From assembly GCA_937988695.1 (NCBI GenBank), contig CALKHM010000213.1, forward strand, positions 1 to 13,924: 13,924 nucleotides of DNA, in the 5' to 3' direction. A program made the translations under genes and the position numbers. This document shows, in pieces, positions 6,194-12,756 of the stretch. Origin of the DNA: an uncultured Microbacterium sp. GTDB taxonomy: Bacteria > Actinomycetota > Actinomycetes > Actinomycetales > Microbacteriaceae. Under the pieces are notes generated by a model. It was not told the DNA's origin and did no database searches. It saw only the letters and a list, made by a program, of their open reading frames with translations. The stretch's first letter is position 1. The number at the start of each line of letters is the position of its first letter.

Positions 6194-7576
6194 TCAGGCC
6201 AGCGCCCCCATCGGATCCCAGGCCGGCAGCTCGATCGGCTCGGTGGCCAGCGCCGCCCGCAGCTCGGCGGGCAGCCGATCCTTGCGGACGACGACCTCGA
6301 ACACGTACTCGTCGAACCACGAGTCGTCCATCGTGTAGAAGCCCCTGTCGCCGTTCTCGACACCCCAGCTGTTCTCCACGCGCCAGCGCCGGGGCGCACC
6401 GTCATCGCCGAGATCCACGCCGGTGAACAGCATCGCGTGGGTCATCGCCGACTCGCCGAACCGCACGCGCTCCTCCTTGGTCGTCGTCAGGTCCACGCCG
6501 TAGACGCCCGCGTAGTCGAACAGGTCGGCGGCCCAGACCCCGTCGGTGCGCAGCATCTGCGCACCGACGTCGCATCCGAACCAGACCGGCTCGCCGTCGG
6601 CGATCGTCTGCGCGGCCACCTGCTTCATCACGTCGATGTCGACGTTCAGGTACACGACGGCGTCGCCGGCCACGACGTTGCCGAGGTGTGCGACGGTCAG
6701 CGTCGTCCCCTTCGCGTGCTCGGGCCGCGGGTCGTCGACCAGGCATACATAGTCGCGCAAGTCGATCGAGGTGTACTGCGCGAGGAAGGACTGCGGCGTG
6801 AACGTGCCCGCACGGTGGAAGCCCTTCTGGTCGTCGTTCCACTGCCACTCGAACTCGACCGGCGGCACACCGAGATGGATCGTCAGGATCCGATGCGTGT
6901 CGGCCAGCACGTCCTCCTTGAGCGCGCGCAGCTGATCGCCCGACGCGCCGGATGCCACGGCGGACCGCAGCATCCGCGCTCCCCGGCGCAGCTGCGTGCG
7001 CAGCGCCGCGTTCATCCGGGCGGTGTTCGACGACGACTCCGTCTCCGGCATGACCTCCTTGGGCACGGCGCCATGCTTCGTGAAGATCGACACCTCCATG
7101 TTCCACTGACCGCCGTCGCCCATCAGCTGCTCGAGCAGGAAGGCCAGCAGGCGGTCGTCCGGGTCCGTGCCGGCCAGCTCGATCATGTCGCCCAGGAAGT
7201 AGTTGGCCCGCTCGATCTTGTCCCAGTACATAGCGTGGTTCTGGCTGAACTCGAAGTCCTTGATCTCCAGCACGCGACGGGCGTCGTTGCGCAGCAGGTT
7301 CAGCGCGGCGAACAGCCAGCACCTCCCCGACTTCTTCTGGTTGGTCGCCGCCCAGTCATCCAACCGGTGCGACATGCTGCGGCGAGTGTCGATCAGACGA
7401 GCACGATTGATCGCGACCTCGTCGATGGCGGTGCGCGTGACGGCGTTCATCGACCTGACCGCCGAGGGGTCGGCCAGGAACGCGTCGCGCCACCGCGTCA
7501 CGACGCGCTCGTCGAGCGGGGTGTGAAGGGATGCTGCGGTGTCGGCCTCGTGGGCCGTGTCGGTCGGAATCGTCAT
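6194..7576 (-). CDS. pepC: aminopeptidase C / bleomycin hydrolase-type cysteine peptidase (C1B)
   Basis: A 460-residue cytosolic papain-fold aminopeptidase that removes N-terminal residues from peptides; relatives also inactivate bleomycin. The catalytic residues are all present: Q80, then C86 in SGRCWLFAALN, H380 in THAMLFTGVD and N402 in ENSWG, spaced as in the bleomycin hydrolase family. The motifs SQNHAMYWDKIERANYFL and GDGGQWNM are also characteristic. Family members form hexameric barrels with the C-terminus in the active site; here it ends WDPMGALA. An in-frame ATG at 7615 exists, but MTIPTDT at 7576 is preferred: CAGGCT lies 6 bases upstream in the leaderless pattern, a GAAGG is adjacent, and the extra 13 residues look like translated leader. 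It has no signal peptide. It lies 74 bases downstream of the DUF1801 gene and may be partly co-transcribed with it. Confidence 0.92.
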   Translation of the reverse strand: MTIPTDTAHEADTAASLHTPLDERVVTRWRDAFLADPSAVRSMNAVTRTAIDEVAINRARLIDTRRSMSHRLDDWAATNQKKSGRCWLFAALNLLRNDARRVLEIKDFEFSQNHAMYWDKIERANYFLGDMIELAGTDPDDRLLAFLLEQLMGDGGQWNMEVSIFTKHGAVPKEVMPETESSSNTARMNAALRTQLRRGARMLRSAVASGASGDQLRALKEDVLADTHRILTIHLGVPPVEFEWQWNDDQKGFHRAGTFTPQSFLAQYTSIDLRDYVCLVDDPRPEHAKGTTLTVAHLGNVVAGDAVVYLNVDIDVMKQVAAQTIADGEPVWFGCDVGAQMLRTDGVWAADLFDYAGVYGVDLTTTKEERVRFGESAMTHAMLFTGVDLGDDGAPRRWRVENSWGVENGDRGFYTMDDSWFDEYVFEVVVRKDRLPAELRAALATEPIELPAWDPMGALA

Positions 7577-7628
7577 GCCTTCAGCCTGCCACTGCCCGGC
7601 CGGCCGCAGCATCACCCGCGGGCATCAC

Positions 7629-7661
7629 CCGCCAGCGGCAGCCGCCGACGTCAGCTGGCGG
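7629..7661 (-). terminator. possible hairpin at the 3' end of the DUF1801 gene
   Basis: CCGCCAGC (7629-7636) pairs with GCTGGCGG (7654-7661), an 8-bp stem whose 17-base loop includes the stop codon at 7651-7653. There is no T-run. It could be a weak terminator or chance in GC-rich sequence. Confidence 0.3.
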
Positions 7662-8091
7662 CCCGGCCGACGATCTCGCGCATGCGCTCGTCGACCTCGG
7701 CGGTGAACTCGATGATCGCGTACTCGGTAGGCCAGAGCGCGCCGTCGTCGAGCTGCGCGCTGTCGTTGAAGCCGATCGTCGCGTAGCGCGTGCCGAACTT
7801 CGCGGACGGCTTGAAGAAGCACACGGCCTTGCCGTCGCGTCCATAAGCGGGGAACCCGTACCAGGTCTTGGGCTCGAGCTCGGGCGCGACCTGCGTCACG
7901 ATCTCGTGAAACCGCTCCGCGAGCACCCTGTCGCGGCCGCTGAGCGCCGCGATCGCGTCGAGCACGCCCTGGCGATCGGCCTCCCGCTTGGCTGCGCCCT
8001 TCGCCGCCTTCGCGTCGGCGCGCAACTCCGCGGCACGCTGCTTCATGGCGGCGCGCTCGGCGGCGCTGAACCCGTTGTTCTTCTCGACCAT
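7651..8091 (-). CDS. DUF1801 (YdhG-like) protein
   Basis: A 146-residue protein. Residues 1-40 are a Lys/Ala/Arg-rich helix (AAERAAMKQRAAELRADAKA). Residues 41-146 show the DUF1801 pattern: PKTWYGFPAYGRDGKAVCFF (75-93), TRYATIGF (101-108) and LDDGALWPTEYAI (114-126). DUF1801 folds like frataxin and like the B. subtilis YdhG iron chaperone, but its role in actinobacteria is not established. ATG 8091 (MVEKNNGF, the usual start of this subfamily) is preferred over the in-frame ATG at 8118 because GGAAGGA stands about 8 bases before it. It is divergent from gluconokinase across 183 bases. TAACGT (8126-8121) is a likely -10 box. Confidence 0.85.
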   Translation of the reverse strand: MVEKNNGFSAAERAAMKQRAAELRADAKAAKGAAKREADRQGVLDAIAALSGRDRVLAERFHEIVTQVAPELEPKTWYGFPAYGRDGKAVCFFKPSAKFGTRYATIGFNDSAQLDDGALWPTEYAIIEFTAEVDERMREIVGRAAS

Positions 8092-8120
8092 CTGCCGTCC
8101 TTCCGTGAGTGGCAGCATCC

Positions 8121-8126
8121 ACGTTA
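8121..8126 (-). promoter_or_regulatory. -10 box of the DUF1801 gene
   Basis: TAACGT on the minus strand, 29 bases before the ATG at 8091, with the GGAAGGA ribosome binding site between. No clear -35. Confidence 0.4.
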
Positions 8127-8241
8127 CGGATGCCGCGGCCGGCGCGCTTCTCGAATCCTGCTCGGATGCCGCCGAGGCGCTCCGGGCCGGTCACCGCGAC
8201 TCGACGACGACCGCGTCTGACGCGACGCCGATCCGACCCGC

Positions 8242-8266
8242 TAGTGTCGGGCACAGCCGAGGGGAG
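8242..8266 (+). promoter_or_regulatory. -10 box and ribosome binding site of gntK
   Basis: TAGTGT (8242-8247) is the -10 candidate. GAGGGGAG (8259-8266) is a strong ribosome binding site 8 bases before the ATG at 8275, which favours that start over the in-frame GTG at 8266 lying inside the site. The 183-base gap 8092-8274 otherwise holds only the divergent DUF1801 promoter. Confidence 0.5.
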
Positions 8267-8274
8267 TGCGATCG

Positions 8275-8787
8275 ATGGATGCGAAGCTGCTGGTGGTCGT
8301 CATGGGGGTGTCCGGGTCGGGCAAGAGCACGATCGGCACCGCCCTGGCGCACGAGCTGGACGTGCCGTTCGTCGACGGCGACGATCTGCATCCGCGGGCC
8401 AACGTCGACAAGATGCACGCCGGCCATCCGCTGACCGATGACGACCGCTGGCCGTGGCTCGCGCAGGTCGGCCGTGCGCTGCAGGCGGCGCACGAGGGTG
8501 GCCTGGTGATCGCCTGCTCGGCCCTCAAACGCCGCTATCGCGAGGCCATCCTGCGTGAGGAGCCGCGCGCGCTCTTCCTGCACCTGGCCGCGTCGCACGA
8601 GGTCATCGCCGACCGTCTCGCGCATCGCAGCGGGCACTTCATGCCACCGGCGCTGCTGGACTCGCAGTTCGATACCCTCGAGCCGCTGGCCGCGGACGAG
8701 CCAGGCGTCGCCGTCGACGTCGGCGGCGACATCGCACACGTCGTGCACACCGCCGCCGAGGCACTGCGCACGCTGCAACGTCGCTGA
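8275..8787 (+). CDS. gntK: gluconokinase
   Basis: A 170-residue P-loop kinase that phosphorylates D-gluconate to 6-phosphogluconate with ATP, feeding the pentose phosphate pathway. The Walker A loop is GVSGSGKST (11-19). DGDDLHP (34-40), the HPLTDDDRWPWL motif (51-62) and ACSALKRRYRE (80-90) are gluconokinase signatures for substrate and lid positions. SGHFMPPALLDSQFDTLE, followed by a C-terminal strand and helix, completes the fold at normal family length. Neither a gluconate permease nor a gnd gene is adjacent, so it seems to stand alone. It is convergent with the membrane-protein gene at 8857. Confidence 0.93.
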   Translation: MDAKLLVVVMGVSGSGKSTIGTALAHELDVPFVDGDDLHPRANVDKMHAGHPLTDDDRWPWLAQVGRALQAAHEGGLVIACSALKRRYREAILREEPRALFLHLAASHEVIADRLAHRSGHFMPPALLDSQFDTLEPLAADEPGVAVDVGGDIAHVVHTAAEALRTLQRR

Positions 8788-8807
8788 CCGGGTCCGCGAG
8801 AGCCTGC

Positions 8808-8856
8808 CACCGCCGCCCGACGCCGCCGCACGGCACCGCCGCCCGCCACCGCCGCC
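8808..8856. repeat. three copies of CACCGCCGCC between convergent genes
   Basis: CACCGCCGCC occurs at 8808-8817, 8834-8843 and 8847-8856 in the 69-base gap between gntK and the membrane-protein gene. It is simple GC-rich sequence with no hairpin that I can see. Confidence 0.6.
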
Positions 8857-9585
8857 TCACGACAACTGCGCGCGCACCTCGGCCAGCAGGGCCTTCGGGT
8901 CGTCGGCCCAGAACCGCAGCGCATCGACCTCGTGCTCGCCGCCCCGGGGCGACATCCCGGGAAGGCTCAGCACCAACGGGCGCTCGAAACGCACCTCGAT
9001 GTTCGTCTCGCTGCCGATCCGGATCGCGCAGATCCGTTCGCCGTCCTCCTCGAACACGCGGCTCGGCTTGCGCTGGCCGGGCACGCTCTCGACACGCGTC
9101 GGCATGATCTCGATGGATGCGAAGTCGTCCCACGGCACATGCAGATCGATCTCCATCCCCTCGCGCACGCGGATCCCGTCCGGGCCGACGGTGTGCGGCC
9201 TCGTGAAGTAGGCGAACAGCAGGCCCAGCATCCAGGTCACGCCCCAGATCCCGAGGATCAGAAACCCGATGCGCACCGGCGGCCAGCGGTTCACGATCAG
9301 ATCGACGATCGGGATCTCCAGCGTCGACAGCGCAATGAACACGATGAGGATCGTCAGCACCGGCCCGTGATAGCGGAAGCCGGTGGCGCCCGGCGCGATC
9401 TTGGGGCGTCGCGCGACCATCCGCCACAGGCTCTCATAGACACGCAGCTCCATCCGCACGGCACGCAGCCCCACGCTGCGCACTCGCTGCGCGCGTGACG
9501 CACGCGGTTCCCCGTCGAGCGCAGGATGCCGCGGCCGGCCGCGCGCACCGTCGGGAGCGCAGGAATCGCCGGAGTCGACGGTCAT
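8857..9585 (-). CDS. two-helix membrane protein with a soluble C-terminal domain
   Basis: A 242-residue protein of no family I can name with certainty. Residues 1-60 are polar and Arg-rich. Two hydrophobic helices follow (about 76-98 and 105-127), then a soluble, strand-rich domain containing GPDGIRVREGMEIDLHVPWDD, IEIMPTRVES and FERPLVLSLPG. This layout resembles bacterial PH-domain membrane proteins (two helices, then a PH-like barrel), but I cannot confirm it. The ATG at 9585 overlaps the MarR stop by 4 bases (ATGA), so the pair is coupled, and the regulator probably controls its own operon including this protein. M45 and M57 are possible internal starts that would omit the low-complexity N-terminus, but neither has a clear ribosome binding site. 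Confidence 0.7.
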   Translation of the reverse strand: MTVDSGDSCAPDGARGRPRHPALDGEPRASRAQRVRSVGLRAVRMELRVYESLWRMVARRPKIAPGATGFRYHGPVLTILIVFIALSTLEIPIVDLIVNRWPPVRIGFLILGIWGVTWMLGLLFAYFTRPHTVGPDGIRVREGMEIDLHVPWDDFASIEIMPTRVESVPGQRKPSRVFEEDGERICAIRIGSETNIEVRFERPLVLSLPGMSPRGGEHEVDALRFWADDPKALLAEVRAQLS

Positions 9586-10064
9586 GACGCACCGCCCGGG
9601 GCCCCGGCCTTCTCGACGTCGGCGTATGCCACCTGGCCGACGTCGGCCAGGTGGCGCAGGCGTTCGAGCACGGCCAGGACACCGCGCTCGAACGCCGGAC
9701 GATCGGCGTCGTCGACGGCCGACAGCAGCGCCGTCGTGAGCTCGGCATGGTCGCGCTGCATGCGGGTCATGACGGTGCGCGCGTCGTCGGTGAGCGTGAC
9801 CAGTACGGCGCGCCGATCATCCGGATGCCGGACGCGGACGACGTAGCCGCTCGTCTCCAGCGCATCGACGAGGGCGGACACGCTGCGCGCGGTGGTGCCC
9901 AGCGCCTGCGCGAGCGCTTGCTGCGTGATCGGACCCGCGTGCTGCAGCACCCAGAGGGCGTGCACTCGGGTCTCGGTCAGCGACGTGCCCGCGAACGCCG
10001 ACCGCATGTCGCGATCGAACAACGCGCTGATCTCCAGGAGGCGGTCGAGGACGGTGGGTTCCAT
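9582..10064 (-). CDS. MarR-family transcriptional regulator
   Basis: A 160-residue dimeric winged-helix repressor. The dimerisation helix is at the N-terminus (VLDRLLEISALFDRDM), the helix-turn-helix spans about 46-72 (TQQALAQALGTTARSVSALV) and the wing contains the conserved HPDDRRAV (80-87), typical of MarR. No effector can be read from the sequence. The ATG at 10064 is preceded by TAATGT exactly 7 bases upstream, a leaderless start. A CTTACA -35 lies 16 bases further and overlaps the palindrome TTACA-TAG-TGTAA, which suggests autorepression. Its 3' end overlaps the membrane-protein gene, and it diverges from the VOC gene at 10201. Targets are likely both of these. Confidence 0.9.
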   Translation of the reverse strand: MEPTVLDRLLEISALFDRDMRSAFAGTSLTETRVHALWVLQHAGPITQQALAQALGTTARSVSALVDALETSGYVVRVRHPDDRRAVLVTLTDDARTVMTRMQRDHAELTTALLSAVDDADRPAFERGVLAVLERLRHLADVGQVAYADVEKAGAPGGAS

Positions 10065-10071
10065 ACCCGTT

Positions 10072-10099
10072 ACATTACCAGACTATTACATAGTGTAAG
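10072..10099 (-). promoter_or_regulatory. MarR promoter with overlapping operator palindrome
   Basis: On the minus strand the -35 CTTACA (10099-10094) and -10 TAATGT (10077-10072) are 16 bases apart, and transcription would begin at about the ATG. The inverted repeat TTACA-TAG-TGTAA (10086-10098) covers the -35. TTACAT also recurs at 10070-10075. This is a distinct AT-rich island in GC-rich DNA, as expected of a MarR site. Confidence 0.6.
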
Positions 10100-10140
10100 C
10101 AGTTCGCACGCGTTCACGGCGAACACTCGGCGCACGGCTC

Positions 10141-10169
10141 TTGTCCTGCATCCCGCGGCGACGTACGGT
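10141..10169 (+). promoter_or_regulatory. promoter of the VOC protein gene
   Basis: TTGTCC (10141-10146) and TACGGT (10164-10169) are 17 bases apart, the best-spaced -35/-10 pair in the window. Transcription would start near 10176, leaving a leader of about 25 bases with AAAGGGG as ribosome binding site. The MarR palindrome lies about 45 bases upstream of the -35. Confidence 0.55.
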
Positions 10170-10200
10170 TGCCGAATTCCAGAGCAAAGGGGCAGGAACC

Positions 10201-10560
10201 ATGTCACACGGCGACATCACTCACCTCGAGATCCCCGTCTCAGACTTCGCGGCGGCGAAGGACTTCTACGGGGCGGTGTTCGGCTGGCAGATCGCCGACA
10301 TGCCGGGCTTCGACGACTACCCGATGTGGCAGGCGCCGAACGGCGCGAGCGGCGGGGCGCTCGTGAAGAGAGCGGACGACTTCACCCAACCGCGCAGCAC
10401 GGTCGAGGTCGACTCCATCGACGACGTGCTCGCGAACGTCGAGTCGTCGGGAGGGCGGGTGCGCACACCGAAGAGCTCGATCACCGACACGAGCTGGTGG
10501 GCGGTCTTCGAAGATCCCGATGGAAACGTGATCGGGCTGTTCGAGGGCACGATGGGGTGA
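10201..10560 (+). CDS. VOC-superfamily (glyoxalase/bleomycin-resistance fold) protein
   Basis: A 119-residue protein with the paired beta-alpha-beta-beta-beta fold of the vicinal oxygen chelate superfamily: THLEIPVSDFAAAKDFYGAVFGW (7-29) is the canonical first strand and helix, and EDPDGNVIGLFEG (104-116) is the canonical last strand. H8 and E115 stand where metal ligands usually do, so metal binding is possible. Members include glyoxalases, dioxygenases and antibiotic-binding proteins, and the sequence does not decide. The ATG at 10201 is chosen for the AAAGGGGCAGG ribosome binding site and the family start; the in-frame ATG at 10141 lies in the -35 box. It is divergent from the MarR gene and may be its target. 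Confidence 0.85.
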   Translation: MSHGDITHLEIPVSDFAAAKDFYGAVFGWQIADMPGFDDYPMWQAPNGASGGALVKRADDFTQPRSTVEVDSIDDVLANVESSGGRVRTPKSSITDTSWWAVFEDPDGNVIGLFEGTMG

Positions 10561-10571
10561 CCCGCAGGTCG

Positions 10572-10640
10572 GCCGGTGGGCGACCGACGGATCCGCCGGT
10601 GGGTGACCAGCGGATGGGTCGGTGGCTGACCGGCGGATCG
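10572..10640. repeat. three imperfect 23-bp tandem repeats
   Basis: Units at 10572-10594, 10595-10617 and 10618-10640 share the consensus GYCGGTGGSYGACCRRCGGAT, and a partial fourth unit (GCCGG) follows. GATCCGCCGGT (10590-10600) is also the reverse complement of 10629-10639, so the array can fold on itself. It fills most of the 112-base gap between the VOC and phosphatase genes, just upstream of the phosphatase promoter. Confidence 0.75.
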
Positions 10641-10660
10641 GCCGGCAGGGATCGGCGGCC

Positions 10661-10666
10661 TACGAT
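10661..10666 (+). promoter_or_regulatory. -10 box of the histidine phosphatase gene (leaderless)
   Basis: TACGAT ends 6 bases before the ATG at 10673, which has no ribosome binding site. The -35 region abuts the tandem repeats and shows no TTGACA match. Confidence 0.5.
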
Positions 10667-10672
10667 CGGGTC

Positions 10673-11284
10673 ATGACGCGATTCCTGCCGGCATCCGACG
10701 GCCCGTCCGTGGTGCTCGTGCGCCACGGCGAGACGGAATGGAGCAGGTCGGGTCGGCACACGTCGGTCACCGACGTCGCGCTGACCTGGATCGGCCAGCA
10801 GCAGGCTCACCGGGTGGGCGAGGCCCTGCGCGACATGCGGTTCGCGCGAGTGCTGTGCAGTCCGCGACGGCGCGCCCGCGAGACCGCCGCGCTGGCGGGC
10901 TTCGACGATCCGGTCGTCGACGACGATCTGGCCGAGTGGGACTACGGGGCGCTGGAGGGTCGCACGACCCGCGAGATCTCGGCCGAGATCGGGCATCCGT
11001 GGAGCGTGTGGACAGCAGCAGCGCCGGACCCCGCCCCCGCGGAGACGGCGAGGGATGTCGCCGGTCGAGCCGACGCGGTGATCGCGCGCCTTGGCGAGAC
11101 CATCGCGCAGGGTGCGGATGCCGCGGTGTTCTCGCATGCGCACTTCCTGCGCGTGCTTGCCGCGCGATGGCTCCGACTCGCCCCCGACGAAGGGGCGCGC
11201 TTGGCGCTGGGCACCGGCAGCATCAGCGAACTCGGTTTCGAGCACAGCGCGCCTGTGCTCGCGCGGTGGAACACGCAGGTCTAA
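10673..11284 (+). CDS. histidine phosphatase / phosphoglycerate mutase-like protein
   Basis: A 203-residue member of the histidine phosphatase superfamily. The nucleophile is H18 in VLVRHGETEW (14-23). SPRRRARETA (63-72) supplies the phosphate-binding arginine, E88 in DDLAEWDYGALEG is the likely proton donor, and H155 in VFSHAHFLRVLAARW is the second catalytic histidine, so the active site is complete. The C-terminal GTGSISELGFE pattern is typical of actinobacterial phosphatase members of the family rather than glycolytic mutases. The substrate is unknown. The ATG at 10673 is chosen over an in-frame ATG at 10622, which lies inside the tandem repeats, because of the leaderless TACGAT box and the normal N-terminus. 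It converges with the S53 protease gene. Confidence 0.9.
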   Translation: MTRFLPASDGPSVVLVRHGETEWSRSGRHTSVTDVALTWIGQQQAHRVGEALRDMRFARVLCSPRRRARETAALAGFDDPVVDDDLAEWDYGALEGRTTREISAEIGHPWSVWTAAAPDPAPAETARDVAGRADAVIARLGETIAQGADAAVFSHAHFLRVLAARWLRLAPDEGARLALGTGSISELGFEHSAPVLARWNTQV

Positions 11285-11301
11285 GGGACCGCCAGACAGC
11301 G

Positions 11302-11345
11302 ACGGGTGCTGCGCTCGCGCCGCGGCGGCCGAGCGCAGCACCCGT
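11302..11345. terminator. bidirectional hairpin between convergent genes
   Basis: ACGGGTGCTGCGCTCG (11302-11317) and its exact reverse complement (11330-11345) form a 16-bp stem around 12 bases. It lies between the phosphatase stop (11284) and the protease stop (11351), so it can serve both. There is no T-run, as is common for high-GC actinobacterial terminators. It is unrelated in sequence to the 70-bp element. Confidence 0.7.
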
Positions 11346-11350
11346 GGGCC

Positions 11351-12613
11351 TCAGCCGCGCAGCGCGTCGATGATCGCCTGCACGTCGGGCGTGCCGTATC
11401 CGGTCGGACGATCCCATCCGGCTGTCGCGGAGTAGCCGGCGGCGAACGTCGGCGTGCTGTTGCTGCCCACGGTCACGTCGAACAACGTGTTGCTGCCCGC
11501 CCACGACCTCGTGTACGAGCTCACGTCACCGATCCGGTGACCGGTCGCCTGCACCACGTCAGCGGTGATGCCTGCCCACTGCGGGGCGCCGGCCGAGGTC
11601 CCGCCCATGTAGTAGAACCCGTTCGCGCCCGCCCCCATGAACCCGAGGTAGGTCAGCACGCCGGTGTAGACACTGGCGTTGTAGGCGACATCCGACCCGC
11701 CTTTGGCCGTCAGCAGGCTCGCGGCGCCGCCGGTCGCGCCGATCGGTCCGTCGGCACACGTGGTCGCGCACAGCGCGTAGTCTCCCCAGACTGTCTCACG
11801 AGGTCCGGTCAGGCCACTGCCGTAGAGCAGATTCGTCCCGCCGACCGACGTGACCAGCCGGTCGGACGCCGGGTACGAGTAGTTCGCGAACCCGGCGCCG
11901 TTGTCCGACCCGTTGTCACCTGACGACGCGAACAGCGACATCCGCTGCGCAGCGGCATCCTGGTAGACCTTGTGCACCTGGCTCATCTGCCCGTTGTTGC
12001 CGCGCACGTCGGCCTCGGTGACGCCGAAGCTCATCGACATCACCGCGCCGAGGTGGTGGTCGACGGCGTACTGCTGGGCGAGGTCAATCGTGGTGCCGTG
12101 ATCGTTGGCGGCCACCACCAGGTCGATGGTGGCGCCGGGCGCCACCGCGTGCGCCCATTGCACATCCAGCGAGGTCTCCTGTGCCCAGCCGAGCTGCGTG
12201 CCATGGCCGTTCCAGATCGGCGTGCCACCCGGGTAGATCACGTTCAGGTGGGCGGCGGGCAGGCCGAACGCCGCCGAGAACGCCGCGAGATCCTCGCGGA
12301 CCGTCGGGCTGCCGAACGCATCGACGATCACGATCGTCTGACCGGTCCCGGCAGGGACCCCGTCGATCTCGGCCGGGATACGGTAGGCGGCGCGGATGCT
12401 GTCCGGCGTCTGGCACGCGAACTCGCCGCCGGAGTCTGCCAGGCACTGCGCTGGCGTCAGACCGTGGGCGATCGTGCCCGGCGATAGCTGCGATCTGATG
12501 GCGATGGGATGGACGTGGTAGTCCAGCTCCGCGGCGGAGGCGGGAACGGCACTGACTGCGACGAGCGCGGCGGCCGTGGCGAGGGCGAACAGGGTTGTCG
12601 ATGTGTGCTTCAC
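11351..12613 (-). CDS. secreted S53-family (sedolisin) serine-carboxyl peptidase
   Basis: A 420-residue exported protease. A Sec signal peptide (KHTSTTLFALATAAALVAVS, cleavage likely after the ASA at 25-27) is followed directly by the catalytic domain. The sedolisin tetrad is visible: E146 and D150 in AQETSLDVQW, D233 in FASSGDNG, and nucleophile S340 in GGTSAGAPQWAG. The C-terminal WDRPTGYGTPD is the family's calcium-site region. Cysteine pairs (CLADSGGEFAC, CATTC) suit an extracellular protein. The usual propeptide of about 180 residues is absent; only about 65 residues precede the catalytic fold. The GTG at 12613 is preferred to the in-frame ATG at 12619 because AAGGGA abuts that ATG but lies 6 bases from the GTG. 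It is a single gene, convergent with the phosphatase. Confidence 0.9.
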   Translation of the reverse strand: MKHTSTTLFALATAAALVAVSAVPASAAELDYHVHPIAIRSQLSPGTIAHGLTPAQCLADSGGEFACQTPDSIRAAYRIPAEIDGVPAGTGQTIVIVDAFGSPTVREDLAAFSAAFGLPAAHLNVIYPGGTPIWNGHGTQLGWAQETSLDVQWAHAVAPGATIDLVVAANDHGTTIDLAQQYAVDHHLGAVMSMSFGVTEADVRGNNGQMSQVHKVYQDAAAQRMSLFASSGDNGSDNGAGFANYSYPASDRLVTSVGGTNLLYGSGLTGPRETVWGDYALCATTCADGPIGATGGAASLLTAKGGSDVAYNASVYTGVLTYLGFMGAGANGFYYMGGTSAGAPQWAGITADVVQATGHRIGDVSSYTRSWAGSNTLFDVTVGSNSTPTFAAGYSATAGWDRPTGYGTPDVQAIIDALRG

Positions 12614-12685
12614 GGTCATTCCCTTGTGGTCGGATCCGGTGGTTGAAGCGGCTGCCGCAGGTGTCGCGCGGCAGGGGCACCGTGC

Positions 12686-12712
12686 AGAATATGCCCGTAT
12701 CGCGCGTGGCAA
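12686..12712 (-). promoter_or_regulatory. possible promoter of the S53 protease gene
   Basis: On the minus strand TTGCCA (12712-12707) and TATTCT (12691-12686) are 15 bases apart, slightly short. The AT-rich stretch ATATTC is conspicuous here. The leader would be about 65 bases. Confidence 0.4.
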
Positions 12713-12717
12713 CAGGG

Positions 12718-12742
12718 GGTGTCCGTTCCCCCGGCGGACGCC
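12718..12742 (-). terminator. possible terminator after the fusion gene
   Basis: GGTGTCCG (12718-12725) pairs with CGGACGCC (12735-12742), 8 bp including one G-T pair, around a 9-base loop. It starts 14 bases beyond the stop of the gene at 12757. No T-run follows. Confidence 0.4.
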
Positions 12743-12756
12743 AGGGACCCCGTCGA

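Noticed and set aside
7577..7615. Upstream ATG of pepC at 7615
   Set aside because: The 13 extra residues are Pro/Gly/Gln-rich leader-like sequence without a ribosome binding site; the ATG at 7576 fits the leaderless spacing and the family.
6179..7786. 535-residue plus-strand open frame
   Set aside because: It is antisense to pepC, whose catalytic motifs are complete. The frame has typical high-GC shadow composition (His/Arg/Gln/Val-rich) and no domain pattern.
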